From Limnoraphis robusta CS-951 (lineage in GTDB: Bacteria > Cyanobacteriota > Cyanobacteriia > Cyanobacteriales > Microcoleaceae), in the NCBI RefSeq assembly GCF_000972705.2, contig NZ_LATL02000214.1, positions 862 to 15,230 of the forward strand: a DNA stretch of 14,369 nt. The letters run 5' to 3'. Of the stretch, positions 14,121 through 14,369 are shown in pieces. Numbering within the stretch: the first letter of the stretch is position 1; each line of letters opens with the position of its first letter. Made by a program: the position numbers and the translations under genes. The notes under the pieces are model-generated. The model saw nothing but the letters and a program-made list of their open reading frames with translations, was not told the origin of the DNA and did no database searches.

Positions 14121-14195
14121 AGAAACCCGTTTTCTAAAAACCCGGTGCGCGATAAAGTTTCTAGAAACCAGGTTTCTCAAAGAAACCCGGTTTCT
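14121..14195. repeat. three AGAAACCnGGTTTCT-type palindromes
   Basis: Three 15-bp palindromes lie close together: AGAAACCCGTTTTCT (14121-14135, imperfect), AGAAACCAGGTTTCT (14163-14177) and AGAAACCCGGTTTCT (14181-14195), the last two with perfect 7-bp arms. They occupy the leader of the EamA transporter gene. They share the AAACCCGG core with the hairpins at 8606, 11050 and 14300. Confidence 0.75.
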
Positions 14196-14299
14196 GATCA
14201 TACATCTTAATTTGGCGTGTCTCAAGGCTGTGGGAAAGCAACGGCTTAATTGAATTTGATTGTTGCAGAAAAATCAATCATCTATCATAATAGTTCTAG

Positions 14300-14330
14300 A
14301 AACCCGGTAACTTGATCGCGCACTGGGTTT
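14300..14330. repeat. degenerate AAACCCGG-family hairpin
   Basis: AAACCCGGT (14300-14308) pairs with ACTGGGTTT (14322-14330), 8 of 9 positions, around a 13-base loop starting AACTTGATC. It has the same AAACCCGGTAACT start as the terminators at 8606 and 11050 but has lost the T-run, so it looks like a decayed copy. Confidence 0.5.
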
Positions 14331-14369
14331 GTGATCATACATCTTATCGTTTGAAAATTATTATGGTTT

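Larger units (their letters stand above)
14072..14346. repeat. imperfect duplication of the transporter leader and first codons
   Basis: 14072-14129 (first codons of the transporter plus leader) recurs with about 85-90% identity at 14250-14307. The copied first codons read CTG CAA CAA TCA AAT TCA instead of ATG CAA CCC TCA AAT TCA. A second shared block, TGATCATACATCTTA, lies at 14195-14209 and again at 14332-14346. The upstream copy is therefore a vestigial gene start. Confidence 0.7.

Noticed and set aside
14091..14225. 45-residue N-terminal extension of the EamA transporter
   Set aside because: It is translated repeat DNA, arginine-rich, and lies before the natural membrane start MQPSNSTSPW.
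1..14369. CRISPR array, tRNA or rRNA genes, intact insertion sequence
   Set aside because: No regularly spaced direct repeats, no complete cloverleaf and no transposase-like protein were seen.

Overview
The window looks like the chromosome of a cyanobacterium. GCGATCGC (HIP1) octamers are scattered through it, there is a DASH-type cryptochrome/photolyase, and several small proteins and dispersed palindromic repeats are of a kind common in filamentous Oscillatoriales. The Planktothrix/Oscillatoria/Microcoleus group is my best guess, but species cannot be fixed from this sequence.

Layout. 1-90 is the tail of an unidentified + strand gene. 233-1942 (-) is a polytopic GT39/ArnT-like glycosyltransferase. 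2039-3161 (+) is prfB (RF2), split by its autoregulatory +1 frameshift. 3162-3270 is a small repeat element with perfect 12-bp inverted ends. 3328-3839 (-) is a HigB-type toxin overlapping a short antitoxin that has the HigA N-terminal region but no HTH. 4009-4620 (+) is a conserved-looking protein of unknown function.

4869-6844 is a compact type II restriction-modification island: a D12-class adenine methyltransferase (+) converging on a restriction endonuclease (-), which lies behind a controller (C) gene (-). Two near-identical palindromes spaced 15 bp sit upstream of the C gene and look like its C-boxes. These genes read as more AT-rich than their neighbours and lie in a ~5.8 kb stretch in which I found no HIP1 octamer, which suggests acquisition. 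Cry-DASH follows at 7011-8492 (+).

8493-10953 is a region of small genes: a 48-aa ORF with a near-consensus promoter, an 84-aa membrane-anchored protein, a DIP1984-family protein, a 52-aa ORF with an ideal Shine-Dalgarno and a following hairpin, and a 127-aa cysteine-containing lipoprotein. The last two kilobases of - strand genes are a divergent transketolase-family enzyme (11090-13003) and an EamA/DMT transporter (13170-14090). The transporter's 5' end and leader are imperfectly duplicated just upstream, within a run of AGAAACCnGGTTTCT palindromes.

No single undescribed multi-gene system is evident. The best leads are the C-box-controlled R-M island of unknown specificity, the HTH-less HigBA pair, the untracked small ORFs at 8791 and 10132, the duplicated repeat-rich leader at 14072-14346, and the AAACCCGG hairpin family that serves as terminators in at least two places.
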